Source: Acridotheres tristis | Lineage: Eukaryota > Chordata > Aves > Passeriformes > Sturnidae | Assembly: GCA_037013685.1 (NCBI GenBank) | Contig: CM072891.1 | Coordinates: 11,446,501-11,510,500 of the forward strand | Direction of reading: 5' to 3' | Length of the DNA stretch: 64,000 bases | Shown: piece after piece, positions 44,219-56,200 of the stretch | How positions within the stretch are numbered: position 1 is the first letter of the stretch | Layout: each line of letters starts with the position of its first letter | The notes under the pieces: model-generated | Seen by the model: the letters and a program-made list of their open reading frames with translations, nothing else | Databases searched by the model: none | What the model was told of the DNA's origin: nothing | Program-made: the position numbers and the translations under genes

Positions 44219-47200
44219 GTACCGGCCGCCGTCCCCCCGCGGAATCCTCTCGGGGCTGCCCCTGCCCCCTGCCCGGGGCAGCGCTCCCCATCTGCTGCAG
44301 CCCCCGCCCGCACCGCCGCGCCGGCCCCCCGCCTCCTCCAGCGCTTCTGCCCCCTCCCCGCACATCTCCTGGGCCCCTCTGCCCAGCCATCCTTTCTGCC
44401 CCCTGCCCAGCCATCCCTCTTGTCCCCCGCTTCAGCCATCCCTTCTGCCCCCAGCCCAGCCATCCCTCCTGTCCCCCGCCTCAACCATCCCTCCTGTCCC
44501 CTGCCTCAGCCATCCCTTCTGCCCCCCGCCCCAGCCACCGCTGAACCCCCACCGCAGATATCGCTCCAGCCCCCCATGGCTGCTTAGCCCGCCCACCTAA
44601 GCCATGTTGGCCCTCACCCCACACATACACCGCTGCAGCTTCCCAGCCGCCTGCTTAACCTCATGTCCCCCTCACACCCCACTCCCGCCCCTGTCTTATC
44701 TCCTCTTACCTGTCTTATCTCCTCTTGCAAACCTCTTCCTCATGGAAGAAAAAAGCTTCATCTCTCCCCTCCCCAAGGAAAGCCTTTTTCTAGCCCTTTC
44801 CTAGAAATCTCAGGTGCTTCTGCTTCCTTCCTGCCCCTGTGAAACAGGAACCCCAAGTGAGATGGTGGGAGAGTGCCAGAATTGATCCTCTTAGCCATAC
44901 CAAGTGCTCCCATCGATTTGGGATGCAGGGGGCTGTGTCTCCTCTGAAACCCAATGAGGCTTGTCACAGGGACTTCCGATGGCATGGGCCAGTCCAGGGA
45001 TGCCTGGGGGTTTTGGAGCCTCTGGTGCCTGCTGAGGGTGGCTCTGGGACAGGGATGTGCTGGGTGGGTAAGGGTGGAGCCCTGCCCGTGCCTGTAGGTG
45101 CGATGTTCACTTGCCATCAGGGAAGGCTCGCTGCTCCTGGCAGCTGTGCCCTCGTCAGCCATTGCTCTCTGCTTGCCTCTGCCACCCAGGGGTGCTGCGG
45201 GGGGCTGCCTGAGAAGGAGGGAATGGTACCAGCTGTTTTGCATGCTGAGATTTTGGGTGGAAAGGCGGGGATGGTCCACACTTGGGACCACAGCTAAGAT
45301 CATGCCCTTCTCTGTCAGGCCCAGCCCCCGAGGCTGGGGAACCCCTGGGTCCCTGTGAGGAAACAGATGGGCGCAGTCGAGCAGAGGTGGCGTTCGGGCA
45401 ATTAATATTTGAAGGGCTCTGCTTGTGGACTCCCTTTGCTGGTGGCTCCGGGTCTTTGGCAGCTGCCTCCTATTGCTGCGCTGCCTGCCAGAGCTGCTGG
45501 GAGCTGTTGCAACATGGCTGGTGTACCCTGCAAAGCGAGCGATTGAACGCTGCCGCTGGAATCATCCACCATGGAGAAGGGGCTTGGCCACCGAGCCGGG
45601 GGCTGGAGGCTGAGCTGCCGAGCAGCTCTGGGCCTGCCTCCTGGTGCTGTCCTGCATGTAGTGGCTGTCCCCTGGGCACCCTCCTGCTCCCCAGCAAGCA
45701 GCCATGCCGTGGGAGGGAGAAGGGGATGCTGCTTCTTGCTGTGCCTCAGACCTCTGGAAAAGGAGCCCTGTGTGCTGCCAGCCTGCTCCAGGGAAGAACT
45801 GACCACGTGAAGGAGGCTGTGCAGCTGGGTGGAAAACTGGGGAATCAAGGCAGGAGTGCAAAATCTTCCCCAGTCACCAAGCTCAGGATGTAAGTGGAAG
45901 AAAATGCAGTGATGTGTCTGAGCCTGGGGCAGGGTCTGGCAGATCAGAGGCGATGTTGTGGCAGGGAGTGTCGTGTGAGAAGGGAGCCATGCTTGTGAAA
46001 CACACACAAGCGGGGTTACGTGTCACAGCTTGTTTTGTGCATGTCCCAGGTCCTGCATCCCTGCTGCAGGGCTCTGGAGGGGCTGGACCCAGCAGCGATG
46101 AGTGCAGTTCAGGATGAAGGCTCAGACCATGGCTGGCAGTGAGGTGAGCCCTGCTCTCTGCCCCTGCTTGCTGCCTGCAGGGCAGATTTCAGATTTCTGT
46201 TTCCGATTCCCGCCCTTTGGTACCTGCACTCCCAGCTCTGAGTGGTGGCATGCCAGCCCAAGCACTAGGTGATCAGTTGGCCTGCATTGAGAGGGGGCTT
46301 GGTCTTGGCCAGCAAGGAGACTGAAGCTCTGAAGAGACCAGGCACAGTGGCCTGGCAGTGATGGTTTGGTGTTGTCTGAGAAGAAGTGGTAGGAAATGGA
46401 TGGTGAAGTGACCCCTCCTTTAGCCAGGAGGTCCTCCAGAGATGTCTGTCCATCACGATAAGAATAACAGCATTTTAGGAGACAGCAGAAAAAAAATCAT
46501 TCTCATTCAGCCTCCCTGTTGTCCTTAAGCTTCCCAAAGCCTTGCAGTGTGGTCTGTGTTCACTGTGTCTGTGTTAACATCTTTCTCTGGGACACTGTGT
46601 TGCAGCTCCTTGCCCTGCTAAGAAGCTGTCTTGGGGTGCCTTTATGCTGCTTTGCCAGTGCTTTGTGGCTGGCTTTCCTCTGAGGGGCTCTCTGGGTTAG
46701 GGGTCTGTGTACCCAGCATTGGAGGGGAAGGGAGGACTGGCACCACTGGGGTGCAGCTGAATGCAGGGTCCTGCAGAGCTCACAGTGTTGTCTGCCCCAC
46801 TGTCCCCAGGATTGTGGCTCTAACGTAGCTGGAACCTGGGCGGGGGTCACTGACTGAGCTCCTCTATCTCCTCCAGCTTCCCCTGATAAAAGCAAAGGAC
46901 ATCCACCTAGCTACTGGGCAGGAAGGCACCTAGGGAAAGAAACCCTTAGAGAGCTATTTCCATAGGTCAGGAGAGAGGGGAAACTACTCCCCTACTCAGG
47001 GAGTCCTGTCAGAAATCACAGCCCTTTGGGAAGGGAGGGGATCTCTGGAGGAAGTTCTCTTCATCTTGTTGGGAAGTTCAAAGACACACCTTCAGGCTGA
47101 GGTAAAAATCACTTCTAGCACTATGGTTTGTTTTGTGTTTCTGTTGTGCTCATCTGGAGCTGTCAGCAAAGCCTGTTTGGAGGCAATGAATGAGCTGGGC

Positions 47201-50200
47201 GTCAGAATGGGGCTACCTGTCTTCTTGTGATGGGAGACAAAAGGGTTGTCTTCCTCTGATGGAGAGAGAGAGGTGCCTTCTCATGGGTTCAAATACAGCA
47301 GTCTCTGTGGCCATTGAAATGGAAGAGAAAGACTGAGCCAGCCAAATGTAGGTTAGTATTATTTTTTTCCACTGGTGCTGGTTACAGGACTTGCACACAG
47401 CACCTAACAGCAGACTATCAGAGTGTGGCTCAAGCAGCTGGGCTTGTTGGAGCACCCAGCTTCATCATGCCATGCTGCCCTGGCCAAACTCGTGCATGGA
47501 TAATTCTCTGCAGTGGCAGTGGGCTGACAGGGAGTGGAGTCAGGAGAGGTACAGCAGCCAGGGCTGATTATAAGACTGTTCTTAGGACTGTGATCAAGCT
47601 GCTCCTGCCATGGGCAGGTAACATCTGCCTCCGTTCATGCACCCACATGTGTACTCTTGGTCACAATTCCTGGGAATCCCAAGTTTGTCAGTTCTCATGC
47701 ATACAGCAGGGCTGCCTGCCTTCAGGTGCCTCTTGGCACATCCTTCAGGAAAGCACTCATAACCTTCAAGGACAGGGTTCTCCCACCCCCCATGATGGAG
47801 ACAGACTCCCACATACATATGAGGCCGTGGCCAAGGGAGATTGGCCAAAATACACATGTAGACCTGCTCAGACTTTCACTGCCAGTGATGGAGCTGCGAG
47901 GAGTTAGAGCTGTTCCATTTTGCTGGTATTTTTAGCCTCTTTGAGAAGCAAGAGAGGAAGGAAGGGGTGTTTCCAGCACAGGGAGCAGAGGAAGGTAATG
48001 GAGAGCCTTCCTTGTATTTCCTAGGATGTCCTGGAGCATCCATGTGAGAGGAGCAAAGAGCCCGAGTAATACAGAGATAAAGATTTCTTTATCCGTTGCA
48101 TTAATTGAAGTTTCAAGCAGACGAGTGCCTCCAGGCAGAGCTGATAGGGAAGATGGAGTCCTGGATGCTGTTCTTGTGGGGCTGAGTGACAATGACCACA
48201 GTATCACGAGTGACATTCACCAGTGGTGTGGCACTGGTCGGGAGAGAGTTTGCAACAGGTTAGCACAGCAGGAGAGTCCAGGCCCTGAGCTGGGCTCCTG
48301 AGGACATCACACACTTTAATCTGCCCAGGAGCAAAGGGTCCCAAGCAGGTGGTGGGAGAGGCACTCAGTACTTGAAGCTCCTAGAGTGAGTGTCAGTGAG
48401 GGGCAGGAGAGCAGTGCTGTGATGGGTGGCGCTGGGGGTGCCACCCCACTGTCTCTCAGAGTGGGTGCAGCTCGTGGGGAGGGAAATTCCCTGTCCCCAT
48501 CTCAGAGTCATGGTGGGTACCTCTTCTAGAGCTACTTTGGCTTCACCTTGATGGGGCAAGGAGGGAGTGGGTCTGAGAGGCATGGGGGTGGTGGAGGTTT
48601 ATCTGAGGCCACTGTGCCAACAGCTTGTCAGCAACATCTGACAGCCCCTCCTGGGAAAGAGCCCTATTTCCTTCAGCAGCAGAAGAGGGGTGGGAGCTGG
48701 CAGAGCAGCTCACCAGGTATTTCTCTGGCCTTTAGTGTGCGTTAGAGGTTGGGGAAGCCCAGGGATGATCTTGCCTGAGGCAAGAGTGGGTCTGGGGGTT
48801 AGGTGGGGGCAGACAGGGAAGGAGCAGTGCTGCTAGCACTGCCTTGTCCCTTGGCCAAGGTGTTCCCCTTGGAAGTGCAGCTGGCTGTGACGCCGTCCCG
48901 CTGTGCTGGAAACACTTTGGCCTTTGCATCAGTGAGTGGCCTGGCTCCACCTGGTAAGAAGCAGGACAGATGCTCCTGTCTGTGTCCCCCTGCTGTGGGG
49001 GACAGCAATGCTGCAAGGGCAGGCGGAGGCCAGGTGCTGCGGGTTTCCATGACGGGGTTAGCACATCCCCTGTGACCACTGTGGGTGCTGAGGAGCCAAG
49101 TGCTGGAGCAGGACCAGGAGCCAGGCTGGCTGGCTGGCAGGCAGAGGCAGTCAGCATCCCCAGCAGAGTGCAGGGACTTGGCGCTGGCTCAGCTGGGGAG
49201 GTTATTTTTTTTTATTTTTTTTCCCCTCCAGGACAGCTGATTCCATCTATTTTTAATGAGCTTCCCCAGGTTGCGCAGTGAGGATACAGAGCAGCACCGG
49301 CAGGCACAGACTGCGACGGGGCAGGCAGAGAGGCAGTGGGCACCCAGGGCTCGGCTGTCACCTCCCTCGCTACTCCTTGCAGCAGGTCTGGGGTCTTTTT
49401 TGGTGTGGGAGTGTGTCCCCCAGTGAAGGGGGGTCCTCCTCAATGCAGCTGCCCTTGAAAATGGAGTCGAGCACCGAGGAGGAGAGCTGGCTGGAAGATC
49501 AGTGGGAGAAATGGTAGGGGACCGGCTGGGGCTAGGGGAGGGGGGACTGTCCCGCGGGCATGCAGGGGAATGAGGGGCAGCCCTTGCTCCTGGCACATCA
49601 CCCTCCTCTGTGAGTGATGGCCACAGGACAGGAGCAAACTTGGCACGCAGTTGAGCCCAAAGTTTTCGTGGCTGCGCAGGGAGCTGCATGGCAGCCAGGC
49701 ACCAGAGTGGCAGAAGGTGTCTGGACACCTCCTGCTGAGCCCCAGCCCTGCCAGGCGGGGCCAGTGCTGGGGAACCCGCTCAGCATCTCCCCTCTCAGCA
49801 TCTCCCCATCCCCGAGAGCAGGGACAGGGCTGCCTGTCCCCGTCCTGGAGTGGGGGCACTGCTGCCCTGTCTGGCTGCTCCTGCAGAGCCAGGTTCCCTG
49901 GCAGCCCCTCGGCATTGCTGTGCCTCTCACCAGGACCCCGCAGTGCTCCCTGTGCTCCCACAGCATGGCGGGTGCAGGCCCCGAGCATTAGCAGTGGATG
50001 ATGTCCCACCCTGGCGACCCGTGTAACCAGAGAAGAAATCAATTTCTGCTTTGAACGCTCATCATCAGCCTCCTGCTCCGCATTCCTCACTCCCATGGGC
50101 AGCAGGAGGAGATAGGCAAAGGGGGGTCCAGTCGTCCCACCCTGTGCTGAAGGCAGTGTCCTTGCATTCCTTGCAAGGGGGAGTCTGGAAGGGGCTGCCT

Positions 50201-53200
50201 CCATGGGTATGGTTGTTCCCAGTTGTCTTCACCCCAGGAGACCACTACTGGTGGGGTCCTCAGAAACACAGAGGGAAGATGCTGCTTCCCCCATGGGCTT
50301 CTCCCACTCTTTTCCCTCCCCAGGAGCTGGGACAGGGGAGATGTTACCCCTCCATGGCACTGGGCTGGTGCCTTTGCAGGAGGGAGCCCCAAGATGTGGA
50401 AGCAATGCTTAAACTGAGAGTGGGAGCTCTGCAGGTCACAAAACACCATTCTGATTCCTTTCTCACTGCAGTGCTGGGGGCCAAGCTAGAGAGGGGTGGT
50501 GGGCTTGGAATAGCCCTTTGACCAAGTGTCTCTCAGCAGAGGGAGCAAAGGCAAATGGTGGCAAGCAAAACAGTGTCCATGGCCACTCCCGATAAAACTC
50601 AGGGGTCTGAGGAGGTTGGCCAAGGGCTTTTGAGTTGGGCTCTTTTATTTATCCCTGTGGTAACAATTAACTGAGAAGAGCATTGAGGTACCACCACCAT
50701 GTTGAAATGTTTTAGTGCTCAGAAGCTAGGAGCATCTCACCACTCCCTGAGGGTTCATCAGCACTTTTTCAGCTGCTAAAAGGATCTCTCTTGTTTTGAA
50801 GGGGTGTGATGAGTCTGTGGCTGGGGCTGACAGCCGTAAGGGACCCCTGAGGCCATGAAGACTGGCTCAGCATCACTGATGTTCACAGGGATGCCCATAG
50901 TCACACACACTGGGGAGTGATTTTGGTGCAGAGGGAAATCGATGCCCTCTCTTACTGCAGGCAGCTGGGCTGGGACATCCCTCCCATCTGCAGCTCAGGG
51001 GCTGTTTGTGCCATGGCTGAGGGGTGTGCTGTGCTTACAAGTTCTGTGGGTCTCGATGTGGTCGCCTGTCCCAGCAGGTCCATCCTCCAGCTGTGCCCTG
51101 TCAGGACCCCCAGCCTCTCCACTTCCTGCAGCCCTGGACTTTGCCCTATTGGGTGTCTGTGCCCAGCTGGGACAATCCCAGAGGCTCCCTGGGATGGTGT
51201 GAGCAGAACAAACCTCCTGTGATAGGGCTGGCTGTGCTGTCTGTTCCATGTTCTCTCAACCTTCATGCCCCTGCTGTATTCGGTCAGGTAGGGACTGCTT
51301 TGGGACACACTCCTCCTGCTCCCAATAGCTATGGACCATGCCAAGCCCAGCCATTCAATGGGGACAGACCTATTCCATCTGGGAAGGAGCTGCCTTCCCA
51401 GTCTTTCTTCATAGTAGAGTCTGAGCCTCTCCCAGGGTGACAGTGCTGCTCCCAGCCCACAGGCACCAGGGCACCCTGCACCCTCCTGTCCACCACTGGG
51501 GCAGTGGGTGACCATGCCATCTCCACTCCCTCCAGGCTCACCCATGACATCAGCCTTGAGGAATTTGAGGATGAAGACCTCTCTGAGATCACTGATGAGT
51601 GTGGAATCAGCCTGCACTGCAAGGAGAGCCTGGCCACCCGGGTAAGTGTGATGGGGAAGGGGATAGGGATGGGCAGAATGTGCCAGTGGGGCTGGCAGGA
51701 CCATCAGCCCACATGCAGGATCACCAGATCCCCAGATGAGTGATGCTTTCTCAAGGAGCCCACTGCCATGGCCCCAATCCCCTCTGCTGGGCACCTTTCC
51801 TCGCTCCAGCACAGTGCAGCTCCTTCCTGAACCAGCCAAACTCAGAGGACAAAAAAAGTATCTCAAAGCTGGTGCATTTTGGTTCCCACTGTGCTATAGG
51901 GGATGGAGTTTGTTCTTCAGTGATGGGCCCAAGGATTTGGGTGCAATTGGGGGCATGCCCCCATTTGAGCAGGATGACCAGTGAGCATCTGGCACCTGGC
52001 AAGAATTCTCAGGGATCAAGGACATTTGCAAGGTGGCACCAAAGGTCCCACCTGGGCTGTGCCTCCTGTCCCCACATGCATCCCTGGATCTGGGGATGCA
52101 GCTGGGCTGGCATGGTGAGAGCTGTCCTCTGCTCACCTGAGATGTTCTCTCTGGCTTGCTAGCTAGCTTTAGCTAGAGCTGTTCACAGGTCCTTAGGAGG
52201 CTGGAGACACGGAGGTGGAATAAAGATGGGAGCTGGGAAACCTCTGCAGGTGCTGCAGCTGGGTCTCCCATCCACCTTAGGGCACGCTGTCAAGAACCTG
52301 ATGGGGTTCACACCACTGCTTGAACTTCCTTAGAAGGCCATGGGAGCAGAAATGTGGAGATAAATTGATAATTACATTGGATTTAGAAATATACAGGGTG
52401 TTAAAGGAAAAGCCGCAGCTTGAGCATTCTCACACCACTCAAGGAATCACACACACACCACCTGAGACTTTTAACTGCTGGGAGCAGAGCCTCTTTGTAG
52501 CAGGCAGCTCCAGTAAGCTGACAGGTGCCCTTTTCGACCCCTCACTCAAACACACACTCACTCTAAGGCTGACTCCTCCTCCTTCAGGCTCGACCCTAAG
52601 TTTCCTGTAGCAGAGCCCTGGGCTCAGATTTTATAAAAATAAATAGTTTAGTGGTACAGCACCAGGTCAGCTCAAGCTGAGTGCCTGTGGAGAGGGACCC
52701 TGAACAAAGAAACCCCATGGCAATTATACCCACACAACTCGTGCACCCACCCCTCAGACAGCCTCCATGCACCTCTTGGTCCAGTGGTGATTTTTGGTCT
52801 GAGGTCTTCTAACATCTTACTGGGTTCTTTCTCTGTGTCTGTGCAGGCAGGCCATACACTGTTCTTATCTTGTGGAGTTACAGCTTCTGCTGACAGCTGG
52901 AGTCTCCTTGTCTTCTGGTTTGTACTTCTGGTGCACCTGCTCGCTGGCAGAGCATGGGGAAAAAAAGCCCTAGGCTTGGGATAAACACTATTCAGCAACA
53001 ACCACAGCAGCATCAGTGTGTTATCAATGCTCCTCTCATAAGAAAGACAAAACACAGCACTGCACCATCTACTAGGAAAATTACTAGGAGAATTAACTCA
53101 ATTCCAGCCAAAAACATCTCTAGGTGTAAACTCAGAGCTTGTGGCCCAAAGCTTCAGCACATCCAGCTATTGATGCTTGGCAGGTAAAGCTGGGCAAACA

Positions 53201-56200
53201 ACATACTAGATCACATAGTATTATAACTCTGAACCCATTCTAACTCGTTCTACTTAAAACTTATTTATTTAAGCTAAGAACTAATACCTCTCAACACAGA
53301 GTTTCTAAACTCTGTCAATGTGTTTCATGCTAAAGGATGCAAATGCTGGAGGAGAAGCCAAGTGGTTTGAGAATCATTCTGTCCCTCAGAGGAAATACTT
53401 CCTCTGCAAAACTGATAAAGACCCAGCGAGGACAGGAAAGGCACAAGAATTTGTCGCAGATTTAAAATTAGAAAGTGAATTTGTGTCGTTTGGAATCCCT
53501 CACTGCAGGCAGGACGGTACAGGCAGACCTCATCCTTGGGAGGTGAAGGTGTCTTGCTGTGCTCCTTGGTCTAATTCGTGACCTTCCCAGCAAAAATTTG
53601 TCTGTTCCCAGATATGGGGCTGCTGCTCAATATCTCTGCTCCAAATGCAGCCTCCTCTTGCTCTAGGATGTTATGGTTAGATTTCCCTGGGACAGTCTGG
53701 GCTCATGGGCTGTGCATGCTGAAGGGAGGAGGGAGAATGCTGCAGGGAAAACCAAGGACAACCCCAGTGCTGGGCATCCATAGGGACACAGCCACAGCGA
53801 GGGCCCAGCATTGGGAAGATCCCCCTGCTTGAAATAGGTGAGGCAGAAATGGAGGGTGTGTTGCTGGATTCTTCCCGTTACCCAAGCCAGTTCCCCACTG
53901 CTGATAGCACCACTGGGCTCAGAGCAGGATATTATTTTCTTTCTTTACAGATTGACATCCCTTGGCTGAAGTTTAGCAGGGAGGGAAAAGGGCATGGGGG
54001 TCTTGCAGCTCAAGTGCTGCAGCCTTTCCTTGAGGGGGAGGAAAAACAGTCTCTTTTTCCCATTTGAAACAGTTTATTCAAGGGTTTCTCATCCCTGTGC
54101 TGCAATACAGAGACCTGACCCTCAGTGGAGGGTTTGCTCAGGCTCTGGGAGCAAGCTCCATGCCTTCCCTGGGGACAGCTCAGAGCTGCTTTACACAAAT
54201 GTCTGGGTGCACTGAGAGTCTGCTGGAGGTGGGAGGAGGATGTGAGGCTGCCGTAGGGGAAGCAGTGAGTTATTCATAAACACAGCGAAGGATGAAGCTT
54301 ATCATGCTCAGAAAAAAATGCCTGCTAAAAATATGTCCAAATGGTTTATGTGGGACACAGAGGATTGCCTGAGGAGCAGAACCGAAAGTGGTGACAACAA
54401 TGGCTGTGAGAGGGGCTTTTCAATCCTAAATGTTGAAGGCAAGAGCCAGGGAGCTTTCCAAGCTGATTGCCATCCAGAGTGCGCTCGGGGTGACAGGGTA
54501 GCAGGATGTGCCTGATGGAAGCAGCCAGGCCCAGAGGGAGCAGCGTGGCCGGGTCTGGTGCAGCACGGGGCTGGCACATCAGCCGTGGCCAGCAGTCAGC
54601 ATCAGCAGTGGCCAGCAGTCAGCATCAGCCATGGCCAGCAGTCAGCATCAGCCGTGGCCAGCAGTCAGCATCAGCCATGGCCAGCAGTCAGCATCAGCCG
54701 TGGCCAGCAGTCAGCATCAGCCGTGGCCAGCAGTCAGCATCAGCCGGCTGCTGACTGCACCGTGTGGGGCTGGCGGGCCAGGGACGCTGGCACAGGGCAC
54801 CAGGGGGCCGTGCTGCTGCCCTGCTTGTGGCGAGTGCCACAGAGCAGCCGTGGTTAAACACAGGTTGAAGGGCTGGCCGTGGTCAGCCCTGCAGGGCCAG
54901 GCAGTGGTGAAAGCCTGGCAGTGTGAGGTGAAAGCTGCTGGCTCAGTGGATCACACCAGAGCAGACAGCGACGGGCAAGGGGGGAACAGGATCTGGGGAG
55001 CCCCGTGAGACAAGGGGCTATGAAGTCTCAGACCCCTGGCTTGCCCCCTTTCCCTCACCGTTGTTTATGCTTTTTGGGTACCAGTTGTCCTTGATTGTCT
55101 AGCTAGAAAGGAATTGTTTTGTCTAACTACTACTTTTGTCTTGCTAACACCTAGTATGAAGTTTCAGAGTTACATACTAAGCAGCAGAGATTCTGAAAAA
55201 TATAAAAGCTAAAACCCAAGGCATCAGAGTCATCCAGCTGCCCAGCAGCGAGTCTCTGGGGAGGTGGGCAGGCACAGTAACCCAATAGCGAGCAGGAAAG
55301 CACTGACAAGGAGCAAGGGGACAAAACCCTGCCTGAGGGCTGCAAAGGTGACTGCTGGATGGGGATTTGGTGGCCTTGGTGAGGTGAGGGTCTGGGCAGA
55401 GCTGGTTGATGACAAAATGCTGTGGCAGGAACAGACAGCTGGTGCAGAGGTCGACACCCAAATAGAAATGGGGTTTGGGAATTTTTTGGTCCCAAAAAAC
55501 CAAAGATGATCTCATTATGGGCTATTTTAGCAGCTCTTCAGAAATAGTGGCTCAGACACACAGCAACTGTAAGGAGGTGTAGACTGATGTTAGTGCAAGA
55601 GGGAACTGTCCACTGACAAGGAACACACCTTGTGGGTAAGAGACCATGTACTAAGAATAATACCATGTGTGGCTGAAAAGAGCCTTAATTTCAACAAGCA
55701 GTCCCCAGTGAATAAAAAGAGAAGTGAGATAGGCTGAGGAGAGGGCTTGGAGGAGGAGCAGAGGTGTCTTTGGGGCTGTTGAATGGCAAGGCAGGAGTCC
55801 AGCTGGGAAGGAGCAGGGGACACAACCTCCACCCTCCAAGGGTAGCAGTCAGGTGTGTTGAGAGGGATGGTTGCAACAAAAGCACCAGACTTGGGGTTTG
55901 GCCTTGTTTTAGTGGCTTGGAAAGCCAAGGTGACAAACTCTGGTGTCAGAGAGATGGATCCCAGCGAACAGCCAGGCAGAGGTTAATAAAAGTTTAGTGC
56001 CTCATCTGTTTTCCAGGAACTGTGGAAAACAGTTAATGCAGGAATGAAAAAAAAAATTTAAAATAAAATACCTCCTTTGGAAATACCTAAGAGCGCGAGA
56101 ACGAGCGCCCAAAAGGAAAAGAGCCAATGAAGGTGCTGCTGAGCCTTCATGGGTCTGCATTAAAAGGTCTGAAACAGCCATGAAGGTACAGATATGCAGA

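Larger units (their letters stand above)
44219..49442 (+). other. MAPK8IP1: MAPK8IP1 intron 1, 5' part
   Basis: 5.2 kb between the two alternative first exons. Begins GC-rich with a 24/25-bp minisatellite (44384-44535). The rest holds no recognised repeat or exon. Many open frames here come from composition. Confidence 0.8.

Noticed and set aside
43559..44600. Long open frames on both strands (up to 321 and 268 codons) around MAPK8IP1 exon 1a
   Set aside because: They come from the stop-poor composition of the CpG island and the minisatellite; only the stretch from 44133 to the donor at 44218 aligns with JIP1.
49440..50204. 254-codon minus-strand frame
   Set aside because: Antisense to exon 1b and intron; low-complexity Pro/Ser/Arg composition with no recognisable domain.
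50952..51866. 304-codon minus-strand frame
   Set aside because: Part of it is exactly the antisense of MAPK8IP1 exon 2, and the rest has no family resemblance.
54506..55008. Repetitive [18 protein letters not shown] protein in three frames
   Set aside because: It is the translation of the 23-bp minisatellite; all three frames are open because of repeat composition.
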